This document shows positions 1 through 6,944 of a stretch of 8,763 nt of DNA, in pieces. Numbering within the stretch: position 1 is the stretch's first letter; each line of letters opens with the position of its first letter. Origin of the DNA: Lachnospiraceae bacterium (GTDB lineage Bacteria; Bacillota_A; Clostridia; Lachnospirales; Lachnospiraceae); NCBI GenBank assembly GCA_017996675.1, contig JAGOGN010000059.1, positions 1 to 8,763 on the forward strand. The letters are read 5' to 3'. A model generated the notes under the pieces. That model did no database searches. It had not been told where the DNA came from and saw only the letters and a list, made by a program, of their open reading frames with translations. The position numbers were made by a program, and so were the translations under genes.

Positions 1-428
1 CGCTTTGCAAGTTTCTTACTTCTAACTAAGGATTGCATTGTGTACCAAGTGTTTTTGACACAAAATCTTGCATCTTCCGTAATAGGATAAACACTTAATT
101 TGCCATCACATGGCGCAATCAAATGGGCAGGTTCAGAATCAATCGGACGACATTCTGCTTTTACTTTTCTGGTAAAGAAATCATTAAATGATTCATAATC
201 TTTTGTTTCGTATAAGTTCATATCAATCTTATTCTTTTCAATAAAAGATGGAATTAGTAACTTTGAAATAGAATGGTCAAGTACATGCCCCGCCAGGTTC
301 GACCAAAATGGACGAATCAACAGCTGAAGAAGTTTCACTCCCACGTTATTATAATAGAGCCAGGTTAACACCTGCTCCTGCGTTTTTGAGGAATCTATTT
401 CATTCCCTTCACGATCCTTACATGACAT
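1..428 (-). CDS. psd: Phosphatidylserine decarboxylase, N-terminal part (runs off the left edge)
   Basis: Psd removes CO2 from phosphatidylserine to make phosphatidylethanolamine at the inner membrane face, using a pyruvoyl group made by self-cleavage. I translated this frame by hand from the ATG at 426-428. It stays open for 142 codons to the window edge and shows the family hallmarks in order: the FNDFFTRK segment (residues 81-88), CRPID (93-97), and APCDGKLS (105-112), whose Asp108 matches the catalytic Asp of the Psd D-H-S triad. The His and the C-terminal LGST-type self-cleavage site would lie beyond the window and cannot be checked. An SD-like GAAGGGG lies about 8 bases upstream of the ATG. 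The gene starts 18 bases after the phosphatidylserine synthase gene, which supplies its substrate, so the two are almost certainly co-transcribed. Confidence 0.9.
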   Translation of the reverse strand, partial: MSCKDREGNEIDSSKTQEQVLTWLYYNNVGVKLLQLLIRPFWSNLAGHVLDHSISKLLIPSFIEKNKIDMNLYETKDYESFNDFFTRKVKAECRPIDSEPAHLIAPCDGKLSVYPITEDARFCVKNTWYTMQSLVRSKKLAK

Positions 429-446
429 AAGAACACCCCTTCTCTA

Positions 447-1115
447 TCAGTGCATCAAAAGTTTCTTTTGCACAAATGTATGAATTACATGATATTTCGA
501 AAAGAAAAGTATCGCAATTACAGCTGCACCAACCAGTACTACCATCAACAAAAGTTGCTGATTCGTAGGTTTTTTCAACTTAAAATTAAGAATTAAAAGC
601 GTACCTACAACGAACAACGTAATGAGCAAAATCCATCGAAATAAATCTGGTGTCACAAAGAAATTCAATAAGAACACTAACGGTAAAATAACCGTAATTG
701 ATGTGATCGGAAGTCCATGGTAATATTTATTTGCACCATCTTCCTTTAATTGTCTATTCGTTTCCAGTACATTAAAGAAACCAAGACGAATAACTGAGCA
801 TACACAATAGTATGCAATTACAATTTCACCAAGGATTCCTCTGACTCCCAATAGATAGCAAATAACAGCAGGAAATGCACCAAAACAGACTACATCACAC
901 AGTGAATCAATTTGAACTCCAAATAATCTCTCGTCGTAAGTGCGGTTCTTCTTGCTCCTAGCGATCTTTCCATCGAACATATCACATAAACCCGATATAG
1001 CCAGACAAACAATCGCAGTTTTATATCTTCCTTCAATCGCCTGAGTCATACCGAAGATGGAACACATTAAACTAATATAAGTCAGTACTACCGTATAATC
1101 ATAAAATCCTATCAT
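447..1115 (-). CDS. pssA: CDP-diacylglycerol--serine O-phosphatidyltransferase (phosphatidylserine synthase)
   Basis: Transfers the phosphatidyl group of CDP-diacylglycerol to L-serine, giving phosphatidylserine and CMP, the committed step to PE. It is a 222-residue multi-helix membrane protein of the CDP-alcohol phosphatidyltransferase family. The metal and CDP-binding signature is complete: D45-x2-D48-G49-x2-A52-R53 ... G66-x3-D70-x3-D74. The spacer between R53 and G66 is 12 residues rather than the usual 7-8. I recall similar longer spacers in other clostridial PssA proteins, so I read this as a lineage feature. Serine specificity is inferred from the FGxQIDSLxDxxxFG context and from the adjoining psd; phosphatidylinositol or phosphatidylglycerophosphate synthase is less likely. 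The start codon lies inside the end of the upstream membrane-protein gene (17-bp overlap), preceded by a purine-rich GGGAAGAAGAG stretch. Confidence 0.9.
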   Translation of the reverse strand: MIGFYDYTVVLTYISLMCSIFGMTQAIEGRYKTAIVCLAISGLCDMFDGKIARSKKNRTYDERLFGVQIDSLCDVVCFGAFPAVICYLLGVRGILGEIVIAYYCVCSVIRLGFFNVLETNRQLKEDGANKYYHGLPITSITVILPLVFLLNFFVTPDLFRWILLITLFVVGTLLILNFKLKKPTNQQLLLMVVLVGAAVIAILFFSKYHVIHTFVQKKLLMH

Positions 1116-2145
1116 TTCTCTTCTTCCCTTTCCGTTCTCTTCCTATACTTAAATGTGTTACCACTGTCATAATCGCACTGATGATTAATTCAGTATAATA
1201 GCTAAGTCCTCTACTAATAACCATCGCAGGTAGCGTCACACTTCCAAACACTGGCGCGAAAATAACCAAAAACATCTTCTCAGAGATACCCATACCTCCC
1301 GGAAGTGGAAGCATATCTACAGCTACCGAAATCATACCCTGCAAAATCATTAATGTCATCACACTCTCTTCTTTGAAACCAAAAGATCGATATGCCAGAT
1401 ATCCTACAAAGAACAACAACAGTCTTTGAATCACGGTAATGATTAGCACATTCATTACAACCAGCTTATGCGAAACAAAATAGCCAGCAACATCTTTATA
1501 CTGAATCATCGCGCGATCAAAACGCTCTAGCACCCGTTCCTTTTTTCGTAGCAGATGCATGCGGGAAAGTAAATGAATGATAGCAGTCACCATATTGTGT
1601 GCAATCTGTGGTTTTACAACCAGTAGAATCATAAAAATAACACAAATAACATTCAGGAACCACCCAAAATAGCATATTCCAATTACCGGTTTTAATAACA
1701 ACATAATTCTTTCAGGACGAAACAGAAAAATCAGTCCGCCTAACATAACCAGGACAAATTTATATGCAAGAGTTACAATCATCAAAACCAATGTTGATAT
1801 AGGTATCGGCAAATCATCTTTCTTCATATAGTAAATCTGCGCTGGCTGTCCTCCCGTTGCAGAAGGAGTGATACAACTAAAAAAGAAACCTACAAAAGAG
1901 TACAACAGGCAATGCGTCAGTTTAATCTTTTGTTTTAGAGTACGCATCATATAATATATGATAAATGCTTCACTTTCAATAAACAAAATCACACATAAAA
2001 CTGCTAAAACCCAATACTGCATTTTGGTTTGTCGAATATAGAAATAAATATCTCCAATATCTTCACCTTTAAAAATCATATAAATTGTTAATGCAAATAC
2101 AGCAACTAAAAAAACGACGTTCCATATATTTTTCTTCTTATTCAT
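1099..2145 (-). CDS. UPF0104 / lysylphosphatidylglycerol synthase TM-domain ('flippase-like') membrane protein
   Basis: A 348-residue polytopic membrane protein of the family covering YbhN, AglD and the N-terminal flippase domain of MprF. Family hallmarks are the first conserved loop, ITPSATGGQPAQIYY (residues 92-106), and the second, MLPLPGGMGISEKMF (278-292). About eight hydrophobic segments are visible (roughly 8-25, 44-66, 78-92, 116-142, 153-176, 227-251, 262-281, 293-330). The cytoplasmic aminoacyl-transferase domain of full MprF is absent, so this is a stand-alone TM module. Members are thought to move or bind lipid-linked substrates, but the cargo here is unknown. Because it sits between a PAP2 enzyme and PssA/Psd in one transcript, I infer that it handles a phospholipid, perhaps PE. 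It overlaps PAP2 by 8 bp and pssA by 17 bp, suggesting translational coupling. The C-terminus is short, basic and cytoplasmic (GRERKGKKR). Confidence 0.85.
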   Translation of the reverse strand: MNKKKNIWNVVFLVAVFALTIYMIFKGEDIGDIYFYIRQTKMQYWVLAVLCVILFIESEAFIIYYMMRTLKQKIKLTHCLLYSFVGFFFSCITPSATGGQPAQIYYMKKDDLPIPISTLVLMIVTLAYKFVLVMLGGLIFLFRPERIMLLLKPVIGICYFGWFLNVICVIFMILLVVKPQIAHNMVTAIIHLLSRMHLLRKKERVLERFDRAMIQYKDVAGYFVSHKLVVMNVLIITVIQRLLLFFVGYLAYRSFGFKEESVMTLMILQGMISVAVDMLPLPGGMGISEKMFLVIFAPVFGSVTLPAMVISRGLSYYTELIISAIMTVVTHLSIGRERKGKKRNDRIL

Positions 2146-2857
2146 TCTCCACCGTTATTCCAAAAATCCATCTTCTGATGCTGTCATACAACTTAGAAAT
2201 CACAATCACCAATTGCGAATGGTGTGCAATCCAAAAGCAGACTTCTGCTAATACAAGTCCCCCGACAACATCTATCATGTAATGCTGTTTCGTAAATTGT
2301 GTAGAAGCGCAAATCAACAATGCCATCACGCAGGAAAACACCTTATACCAGGTAGATACTTTTTTACTTTTCCGAATACCGATAAAACAAAACCAGCTAA
2401 CCAGGCAATGAATAGACGGAAAAAGGTTCGTAGCTGGATCCATCTGATAAATAAACCTCATCCACACGCTAAAAACATCTGTTCCGATTACTTCTGGTCT
2501 GATGTTGGTTGTGGGAAGAACAATAAAAAATATCGCGCAAATAATTCTAGATAAAATATCTGCTGTTGCGAATCGATAACAATTTTCCTTTCCCTCTCTT
2601 GCAATCAGAACGTAATTCACTGCCCAAAACAAATAACATCCAATATAAATTACGATCCATTCTTTTACAAATGGTACTTTGCGGTCAAAAGAAGCAGTAA
2701 AATCATAATGGTATTGATTACCCATTAATTGTTGTGTTCCCCAGTACACGAAACTATTAAACATAAATCCAATAGCTAGCGTAATTGCACCGTATTCCGG
2801 AATCAATTTCCCTAAAAATCGTTGATACCAGCGTCCAAAGCTATTTTGTTGTGTCAT
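2138..2857 (-). CDS. PAP2-family membrane phosphatase/phosphotransferase, Aur1-like
   Basis: A membrane enzyme acting on a lipid phosphate ester through a phospho-histidine intermediate. Two of the three acid-phosphatase motifs are clear, numbered from the start chosen here: NLFPSIH (residues 144-150, His150) and S185-x6-H192-x3-D196 in STQFTKQHYMIDVVGG. The DPATNLFPSIH form recalls the Aur1/inositolphosphorylceramide-synthase branch of PAP2. The classical first motif KX6RP is incomplete: an RP pair exists (LPTTNIRPE, residues 114-122) but no Lys seven residues before it. Several TM segments surround the motifs. The frame is open to an ATG at 2935, eight bases after the regulator's stop, but that ATG has no ribosome binding site and adds a polar 26-residue stretch unlike family N-termini. 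I prefer the ATG at 2857, which has GGAAG six bases upstream. The substrate is unknown: phosphatidate phosphatase, undecaprenyl-PP phosphatase or head-group transferase are all possible. Confidence 0.82.
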   Translation of the reverse strand: MTQQNSFGRWYQRFLGKLIPEYGAITLAIGFMFNSFVYWGTQQLMGNQYHYDFTASFDRKVPFVKEWIVIYIGCYLFWAVNYVLIAREGKENCYRFATADILSRIICAIFFIVLPTTNIRPEVIGTDVFSVWMRFIYQMDPATNLFPSIHCLVSWFCFIGIRKSKKVSTWYKVFSCVMALLICASTQFTKQHYMIDVVGGLVLAEVCFWIAHHSQLVIVISKLYDSIRRWIFGITVENE

Positions 2858-2863
2858 TCTTGT

Positions 2864-2868
2864 CTTCC
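2864..2868 (-). promoter_or_regulatory. Ribosome binding site deciding the PAP2 start
   Basis: On the minus strand GGAAG lies six bases before the ATG at 2857. The upstream in-frame ATG at 2935 is preceded by an AT-rich stretch with no Shine-Dalgarno match. This favours a 239-residue PAP2 protein over 265 residues and leaves 86 bases between the regulator stop and the PAP2 start. Confidence 0.5.
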
Positions 2869-2943
2869 ATCCTTGTATTTCTATTACCAAAAAAACATCT
2901 TTTGTTATTGTAACATTTTTTTCAGAATCTGTCATTCAGCATT

Positions 2944-3561
2944 TTAATGACGAAAATAATAAACTGCAAGCTGAGTCCTGTCCCGCAGTTCCAGCTTATC
3001 TAGAACCATACTAATATAGTTGCGCACGGTTCCTTCACTTAGAAAAAGCTTGGTTGCAATTTCTTTATTTGATAGTCCCTGTGCTACTAACTCAATAATT
3101 TCAAACTCTTTACTGGTTATACCATAATCACTATAATGATGATTATCTTTCTCTTCTAAAATATGTGGCAATCGGGATACAATCTGATTACCAAACACAT
3201 TTTGGCCCGAGAAAACTGCCTTCAATGCAGGTAGCACACCTGAAAAATCCTGCTTCAAAATGTATCCACTTGCTCCTACTTGTAGGGCCTCTCTTACGTA
3301 TCCATCATCTAAAAAAGTAGTAAGTAAAATAATCTTTGCATTTTCATCAAAAGCTTTTATTTCCTTTGCAGCTTCCAATCCTGACATCTCCTTCATCTGA
3401 ATGTCCATTAAAATAATATCTGGTTTCCATTCCTGATATAAGGAAACTGCCTCTTTGCCATCATATCCCAAGGCCAGTACTTCAACTTCATCATCGCAAG
3501 TAAGTATTGTTTTCATTGAAGACGCCACAATTGCGTCATCGTCTATTACGATTATTCTCAT
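2944..3561 (-). CDS. NarL/LuxR-family two-component response regulator
   Basis: A 205-residue cytoplasmic response regulator. The receiver domain (about 1-118) has the acidic pocket D7-D8-D9, phospho-acceptor Asp53 in DIILMDIQM, the switch Thr81/Thr82 in ILLTTF, and Lys103 in GYILKQ. A linker leads to a C-terminal LuxR-type helix-turn-helix (about 146-205), with GITSKEFEIIELVAQGLSNK followed by EIATKLFLSEGTVRNYISMV and the dimer helix. It overlaps the kinase gene by 4 bp (ATGA), so kinase and regulator are surely a pair. By architecture it resembles LnrK, DesR and LiaR of Bacillus, which usually bind inverted repeats as phosphorylated dimers. The perfect palindrome at 4743-4762, between its own operon and the ABC exporter operon, is the likely site. 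Likely targets are both operons, with positive autoregulation; that is inference. Confidence 0.93.
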   Translation of the reverse strand: MRIIVIDDDAIVASSMKTILTCDDEVEVLALGYDGKEAVSLYQEWKPDIILMDIQMKEMSGLEAAKEIKAFDENAKIILLTTFLDDGYVREALQVGASGYILKQDFSGVLPALKAVFSGQNVFGNQIVSRLPHILEEKDNHHYSDYGITSKEFEIIELVAQGLSNKEIATKLFLSEGTVRNYISMVLDKLELRDRTQLAVYYFRH

Positions 3562-4679
3562 TTTGATTCCCCTTTATGTTTGGGTATAGTAATAAAGATC
3601 CGAAACCCGTTTTCGACGGAGAAATGAATGGTTCCACCTTGTTCTAAAACCCGGTTTTCCATATTATGTAAGCCAATTCCGCTCTCTTTGATTACCGTAA
3701 CTGCACCATTATCATTAATCATTAACTGATAAAATCCTGCATGTTCTCGCAACATCCAGTTCACTTTTGTGGCATTAGAATGTTTCTTTATGTTAATCAT
3801 TGCCTCCTTTAAAATGGCTAAGAAGCAATACTTTACTTCCTTCGAAATCATTTCTGATAAATCATATTCCAAGTCAATGGAATACCGCCCAAATTCCGCC
3901 TGTAATTCCAACACTTTTTCCTTTAGATCAAATCCTTCATTGTGTAAATTATGGACACTTGACCGAACCTGATTCATGGACTCGTCCAACGTCTGACCAA
4001 TCTGACTTAATTTTGAAGCTAATGGTTCTTCTTTATATTCTGCTCTCAATGCACCCATTTGAAGAATTGTCCGTGTGAGCAAATGACCAACATTATCATG
4101 AATTTCCCTGGCGATACGATTTCTTTCATTCAACATCGCCATATCAATCTCATTTTCACTGTTCTTTCTTATCAATTGATTAGTCTGCTCCAGTAAAATG
4201 CGTTTTTCTTCCCCATCATCTCTTGTTCGAATCAAATCCGCCTTCATCTTCTGATTATAAAAAAATGAATAAGCAAGATAAATACTCAGCACACAAATCA
4301 AAATGAAACCTATCACCAACGGAAGCTGATACTTAAAAAGACTGAAAAGCGAATGTTGCATTCCAGCAAGTACGCTCATTCCATAAACTACGATTCCAAC
4401 AATAAAAAGAAAAAATAATTGTCTCTCTTTTTTCATAAGGTATAGGCTTACTTCATAAATTAAAAGAGGAAAAAGCATCAAAAAATTTATGGACATCAGC
4501 ATCATCACCCATATCAAAAAATGCGCTATGAACAAAACTCTTCGTATCGGATAGCGATAGGATATGGATGTATAAATAATCCCAACTAATATAATCAAAA
4601 TAGAAGCTGGTCCAATCATCCAAATTGCTCCTGCAGCAACAAATAGTAACAATAGTAGTCTCTCTAATAATCCGTTCAT
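3558..4679 (-). CDS. NarL-type sensor histidine kinase (HisKA_3 / HATPase_c), intramembrane sensing
   Basis: A 373-residue membrane kinase, partner of the overlapping response regulator. Residues 1-141 are a set of about five or six hydrophobic helices joined by very short loops, so there is no room for an extracytoplasmic sensor domain; the signal is probably perceived in the bilayer. A short helical linker (about 143-182) leads to HisKA_3, NERNRIAREIHDNVGHLL (184-201), with phospho-acceptor His194. The ATPase domain has the N box KEAMINIKKHSNA (291-303, Asn296), the G1 Asp323 in INDNGAV, and the G2 box GIGLHNMENR (334-343). The second Gly of the usual DNGxG box is missing (DNGAV), a mild deviation in a short ATP lid. 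An SD GGAGG lies 6 bases upstream of the ATG. In layout it resembles LnrJ/YfiJ, which controls an ABC exporter for membrane-active antibiotics. Confidence 0.92.
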   Translation of the reverse strand: MNGLLERLLLLLFVAAGAIWMIGPASILIILVGIIYTSISYRYPIRRVLFIAHFLIWVMMLMSINFLMLFPLLIYEVSLYLMKKERQLFFLFIVGIVVYGMSVLAGMQHSLFSLFKYQLPLVIGFILICVLSIYLAYSFFYNQKMKADLIRTRDDGEEKRILLEQTNQLIRKNSENEIDMAMLNERNRIAREIHDNVGHLLTRTILQMGALRAEYKEEPLASKLSQIGQTLDESMNQVRSSVHNLHNEGFDLKEKVLELQAEFGRYSIDLEYDLSEMISKEVKYCFLAILKEAMINIKKHSNATKVNWMLREHAGFYQLMINDNGAVTVIKESGIGLHNMENRVLEQGGTIHFSVENGFRIFITIPKHKGESK

Positions 4680-4696
4680 AAAATGCCTCCGCTAGA

Positions 4697-4725
4697 ATTA
4701 TACCACAGCTTTCTTCTGGTATGAA
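4697..4725 (-). promoter_or_regulatory. Promoter of the kinase-regulator-lipid operon
   Basis: On the minus strand TTCATA (4720-4725) is followed after exactly 17 bases by a consensus TATAAT (4697-4702) carrying an extended -10 TGG. Transcription would start near 4690, only about 11 bases before the kinase ATG, so the Shine-Dalgarno sequence GGAGG (4686-4690) would sit at the very 5' end of the message. The palindrome at 4743-4762 is centred about 62 bases upstream of this start, a usual place for an activating regulator. Confidence 0.65.
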
Positions 4726-4742
4726 GTTATAGTTTTGATAAA

Positions 4743-4762
4743 ATTATGACAAATGTCATAAT
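4743..4762. promoter_or_regulatory. Perfect 9-bp inverted repeat, candidate response-regulator operator
   Basis: ATTATGACA-AA-TGTCATAAT is an exact dyad with a 2-base centre, flanked by outer TTTTG (4733-4737) and CAAAA (4763-4767). It lies between two divergent promoters and is centred about 62 bases from one predicted transcription start and about 64 from the other. NarL/LuxR-type regulators bind such dyads as dimers, and the regulator encoded at 2944-3561 is the natural candidate. The base pattern is direct observation; the protein-DNA assignment is inference. Confidence 0.7.
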
Positions 4763-4801
4763 CAAAATATGACGGTTCGCACTATTATCCTTTGCCTGAC
4801 A

Positions 4802-4810
4802 TGTTATACT
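4802..4810 (+). promoter_or_regulatory. Promoter of the ABC exporter operon (extended -10, weak -35)
   Basis: TGT-TATACT forms an extended -10 element (TG at 4802-4803, hexamer 4805-4810). The expected -35 position (about 4782-4787, CTATTA) is a poor match, typical of a promoter needing an activator. Transcription would start near 4817, giving a leader of about 28 bases with an SD-like GAAGGG before the ATG at 4845. A weaker alternative pairs TTGCCT (4792-4797) with TTATCA (4815-4820). Confidence 0.55.
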
Positions 4811-4844
4811 TTCTTTATCAAATGATTGAGAAAGAAGGGTATCT

Positions 4845-5786
4845 ATGAGTAATACAATTATTAAAATTGAAAACTTAGTGAAACGTTATAAAGAATTAAT
4901 CGCACTGGATCACTTTAATTTAGAAATTGAGCAGGGTGAAATATTTGGTTTACTTGGCCCAAATGGTTCAGGCAAAACCACCACCATTAACTGTCTGCTA
5001 TCTTTATTGGAATTTGACAAAGGTAACATTTCAGTTTTTGGAGAAAAAATGACTCCTGACCGCTACGATCTCAAGTCGAGAATCGGTGTTGTAATGCAAA
5101 ATGTTGCTGTATTTGATGAATTGTCCGTATATGACAATATCAATTATTTTTGCGGATTGTATGTTAAGAATGCAAAGTTGCGTAAACAATATGTAGAAGA
5201 AGCAATTGCTTTTGTCGGCCTTGAAGATTATACCAAATTTGTTCCTAAAAAATTGTCCGGTGGCTTATTACGTCGATTAAATATCGCATGTGGAATTGCG
5301 CATAAACCGGAATTAATTATTTTAGACGAACCAACTGTTGCAGTTGATCCACAAAGTAGAAATAAAATTTTAGAAGGAATTGTTGATTTGAACCGAAAAG
5401 GCGCTACCATCATCTACACTTCACATTATATGGAGGAAGTGGAGCAAATCTGCAGTCGCATTGCTATTATGGATAAGGGTAAACAAATTGCCCTTGGCAC
5501 AACCCATGAACTGAAGCGAATGATAAAAAATAGCGAAACGATACAAATCGATGTCCCTGAACTTAGCTCATCACAACTAGAAGCAATACAGGGTCTACCA
5601 CATTTATATCAGAAAAGTTATGAGAACGGCGTTCTAAAATTAAGTTATAGTGGTGGTAAACATAATCTGATCCACATCGTAGATTATTTAAAGGGGGAGG
5701 ATGTTGCTTTTGGTCGTGTTTATACTGAACTTCCAACATTAAATGACGTTTTCCTGGAAATCACTGGAAAAGAATTAAGAGATTAA
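4845..5786 (+). CDS. ABC exporter ATP-binding protein (LnrL/DrrA-like)
   Basis: A 313-residue cytoplasmic ATPase driving the exporter formed with the next two permeases. The nucleotide-binding domain is complete: Walker A GPNGSGKT (38-45), Q-loop Gln85 in VVMQN, signature LSGGL (137-141) where the common forms are LSGGQ or LSGGM, Walker B LIILDEP (157-163, catalytic Glu162), a D-loop in TVAVDPQSR, and the switch His194 in IIYTSHYMEE. Residues from about 225 form the C-terminal extension typical of DrrA/CcmA-type exporter ATPases. Length and partners match LnrL (YfiL) of B. subtilis, part of a linearmycin-resistance exporter under an adjacent two-component system. The homology call is by architecture from memory, so the substrate could be another membrane-active peptide, polyene or lipid. 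First gene of a three-gene operon; the next starts 18 bases downstream. Confidence 0.9.
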   Translation: MSNTIIKIENLVKRYKELIALDHFNLEIEQGEIFGLLGPNGSGKTTTINCLLSLLEFDKGNISVFGEKMTPDRYDLKSRIGVVMQNVAVFDELSVYDNINYFCGLYVKNAKLRKQYVEEAIAFVGLEDYTKFVPKKLSGGLLRRLNIACGIAHKPELIILDEPTVAVDPQSRNKILEGIVDLNRKGATIIYTSHYMEEVEQICSRIAIMDKGKQIALGTTHELKRMIKNSETIQIDVPELSSSQLEAIQGLPHLYQKSYENGVLKLSYSGGKHNLIHIVDYLKGEDVAFGRVYTELPTLNDVFLEITGKELRD

Positions 5787-5804
5787 ACGAAAGGGGGAAC
5801 GCAA

Positions 5805-6944
5805 ATGTTCTTACATATCTATAAATACAGAATCAAATCCCTACTACGTTCAAAAGAAGAAGTATTTTGGTGCTTTTTATTTCCAATCCTTTTGGCGACC
5901 TGCTTCCATGTGGCATTTTCGGCAATCGGAACAAAAGCTTATGATTTTCACTCCATACCTGTTGCAATCGTCACGGAGCAGGAAAATCCAGCTTTCACAC
6001 AGACACTGGATGCGATTGCGAAAGATGACAGTCAGGGCGAGCCTTTTCTAATTGTAAAGAAGGTCAGCAGCCAAAAAGCAAACGACTTGCTTTCTGATAA
6101 AAAAGTGGATGCTATTATCACCTTGGATGAGCAACTTCGTGTGACCGTAGCACAAAACGGGTTAAACCAGACTGCAATACAAAGCTTTGTAAATCAATTT
6201 TTGCAAAAATCGACTGTGATCAACGACATCGCCAGCGCACATCCTGAGACACTCAATCAGATTATTGAGCAAATGAAAGATGAATCTTCCGTTATAAAGG
6301 AACAGTCCTTAACAAAATCAAAAATAGATCCTCTCATCTGCTATTACCTTTCCTTAATTGGAATGGCAGCCTTATTTGGTGGTTTCCTCGGAACCGAATG
6401 CGCCCGTCAGATGAAAGCAAATCTATCCAATGTAGGTATGAGAAAGTGCATTAGTCCGACCCATCGTCTGACTATGATCCTTGCAGAATTTTTTGCCACA
6501 TACACCCTTCATCTACTGGCAATGATGGTTTTACTTCTTTATATGATTTTTGGTCTGCACATTGATCTGGGCAATCAGATTGGGTATCTGATCTTAACTT
6601 GTATAACCGGTTCTTTAGTCGGAGTATCCAGTGGATTTTTTATTGGTTCCTTATCAAAGTTAAGCGAAATAGCAAAGGTTACTATATTTTTGATTTTTTC
6701 TCTAGGATCCTCTTTCCTCTCTGGACTGATGGTTTCCGATATAAAAATAGCAATTCAACATCATGCACCGATTATCAATCACATCAATCCTGGTACCTTA
6801 ATACAGGATGCACTCTATTCGCTTTTAATTTTCGAGACTCATGAACGATTCTATACCAATATGATTACTTTAGTTATTTATGCTGTACTGTTTTGCGGCG
6901 CATCTTATTTTATGACAAGGAGGGAAAGTTATGCAAGTCTATAA
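5805..6944 (+). CDS. ABC-2 type permease 1 (LnrM-like)
   Basis: A 379-residue membrane subunit with the ABC-2 exporter layout: one TM helix near the N-terminus (about 22-42), a large polar extracytoplasmic domain (about 45-175), then five TM helices (roughly 176-198, 224-250, 258-282, 290-311, 351-369). The cytoplasmic loop after TM2 (about 199-222) is basic, as expected for contact with the ATPase. The external domain has a mixed alpha/beta pattern (IPVAIVTEQ, VDAIITLDE) typical of these exporters and may bind substrate outside the membrane. A GGGGGA-rich ribosome binding site precedes the ATG. The 3' end overlaps the next permease gene by 14 bp. It probably pairs with permease 2 as a heterodimer on the ATPase. 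The substrate is not readable from sequence; the LnrLMN comparison suggests membrane-active compounds. Confidence 0.87.
   Translation: MFLHIYKYRIKSLLRSKEEVFWCFLFPILLATCFHVAFSAIGTKAYDFHSIPVAIVTEQENPAFTQTLDAIAKDDSQGEPFLIVKKVSSQKANDLLSDKKVDAIITLDEQLRVTVAQNGLNQTAIQSFVNQFLQKSTVINDIASAHPETLNQIIEQMKDESSVIKEQSLTKSKIDPLICYYLSLIGMAALFGGFLGTECARQMKANLSNVGMRKCISPTHRLTMILAEFFATYTLHLLAMMVLLLYMIFGLHIDLGNQIGYLILTCITGSLVGVSSGFFIGSLSKLSEIAKVTIFLIFSLGSSFLSGLMVSDIKIAIQHHAPIINHINPGTLIQDALYSLLIFETHERFYTNMITLVIYAVLFCGASYFMTRRESYASL
6917..6924 (+). promoter_or_regulatory. Strong ribosome binding site for permease 2, inside the permease 1 gene
   Basis: AAGGAGGG lies six bases before the ATG at 6931 and within the last codons of permease 1. 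It fixes the permease 2 start and shows that the 14-bp overlap is real, keeping the two subunits translated together. Confidence 0.8.

Noticed and set aside
447..1115. Long 12-residue spacer in the CDP-alcohol transferase signature of PssA as a sign of altered function
   Set aside because: All catalytic Asp and Gly residues are present, and I recall similar spacers in other clostridial PssA proteins.
2085..2554. Two plus-strand open frames of 65 and 90 codons opposite the PAP2 gene
   Set aside because: They lie antisense to a well-supported PAP2/flippase pair, have no recognisable motif, and their composition is that of a complement strand.
2909..2928. TGTTA-TTG-TAACA hairpin followed by a T run on the plus strand
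   Set aside because: The stem is only 5 bp and AT-rich, and it points against the direction of transcription of this operon, so it is not a credible terminator.
3769..4078. Two overlapping plus-strand open frames opposite the kinase gene
   Set aside because: They sit opposite the conserved HisKA_3 and ATPase motifs of the kinase and show no family likeness or ribosome binding site.
5228..5413. Minus-strand open frame of 61 codons inside the ABC ATPase gene
   Set aside because: Antisense to the signature and Walker B region, with no features of its own.
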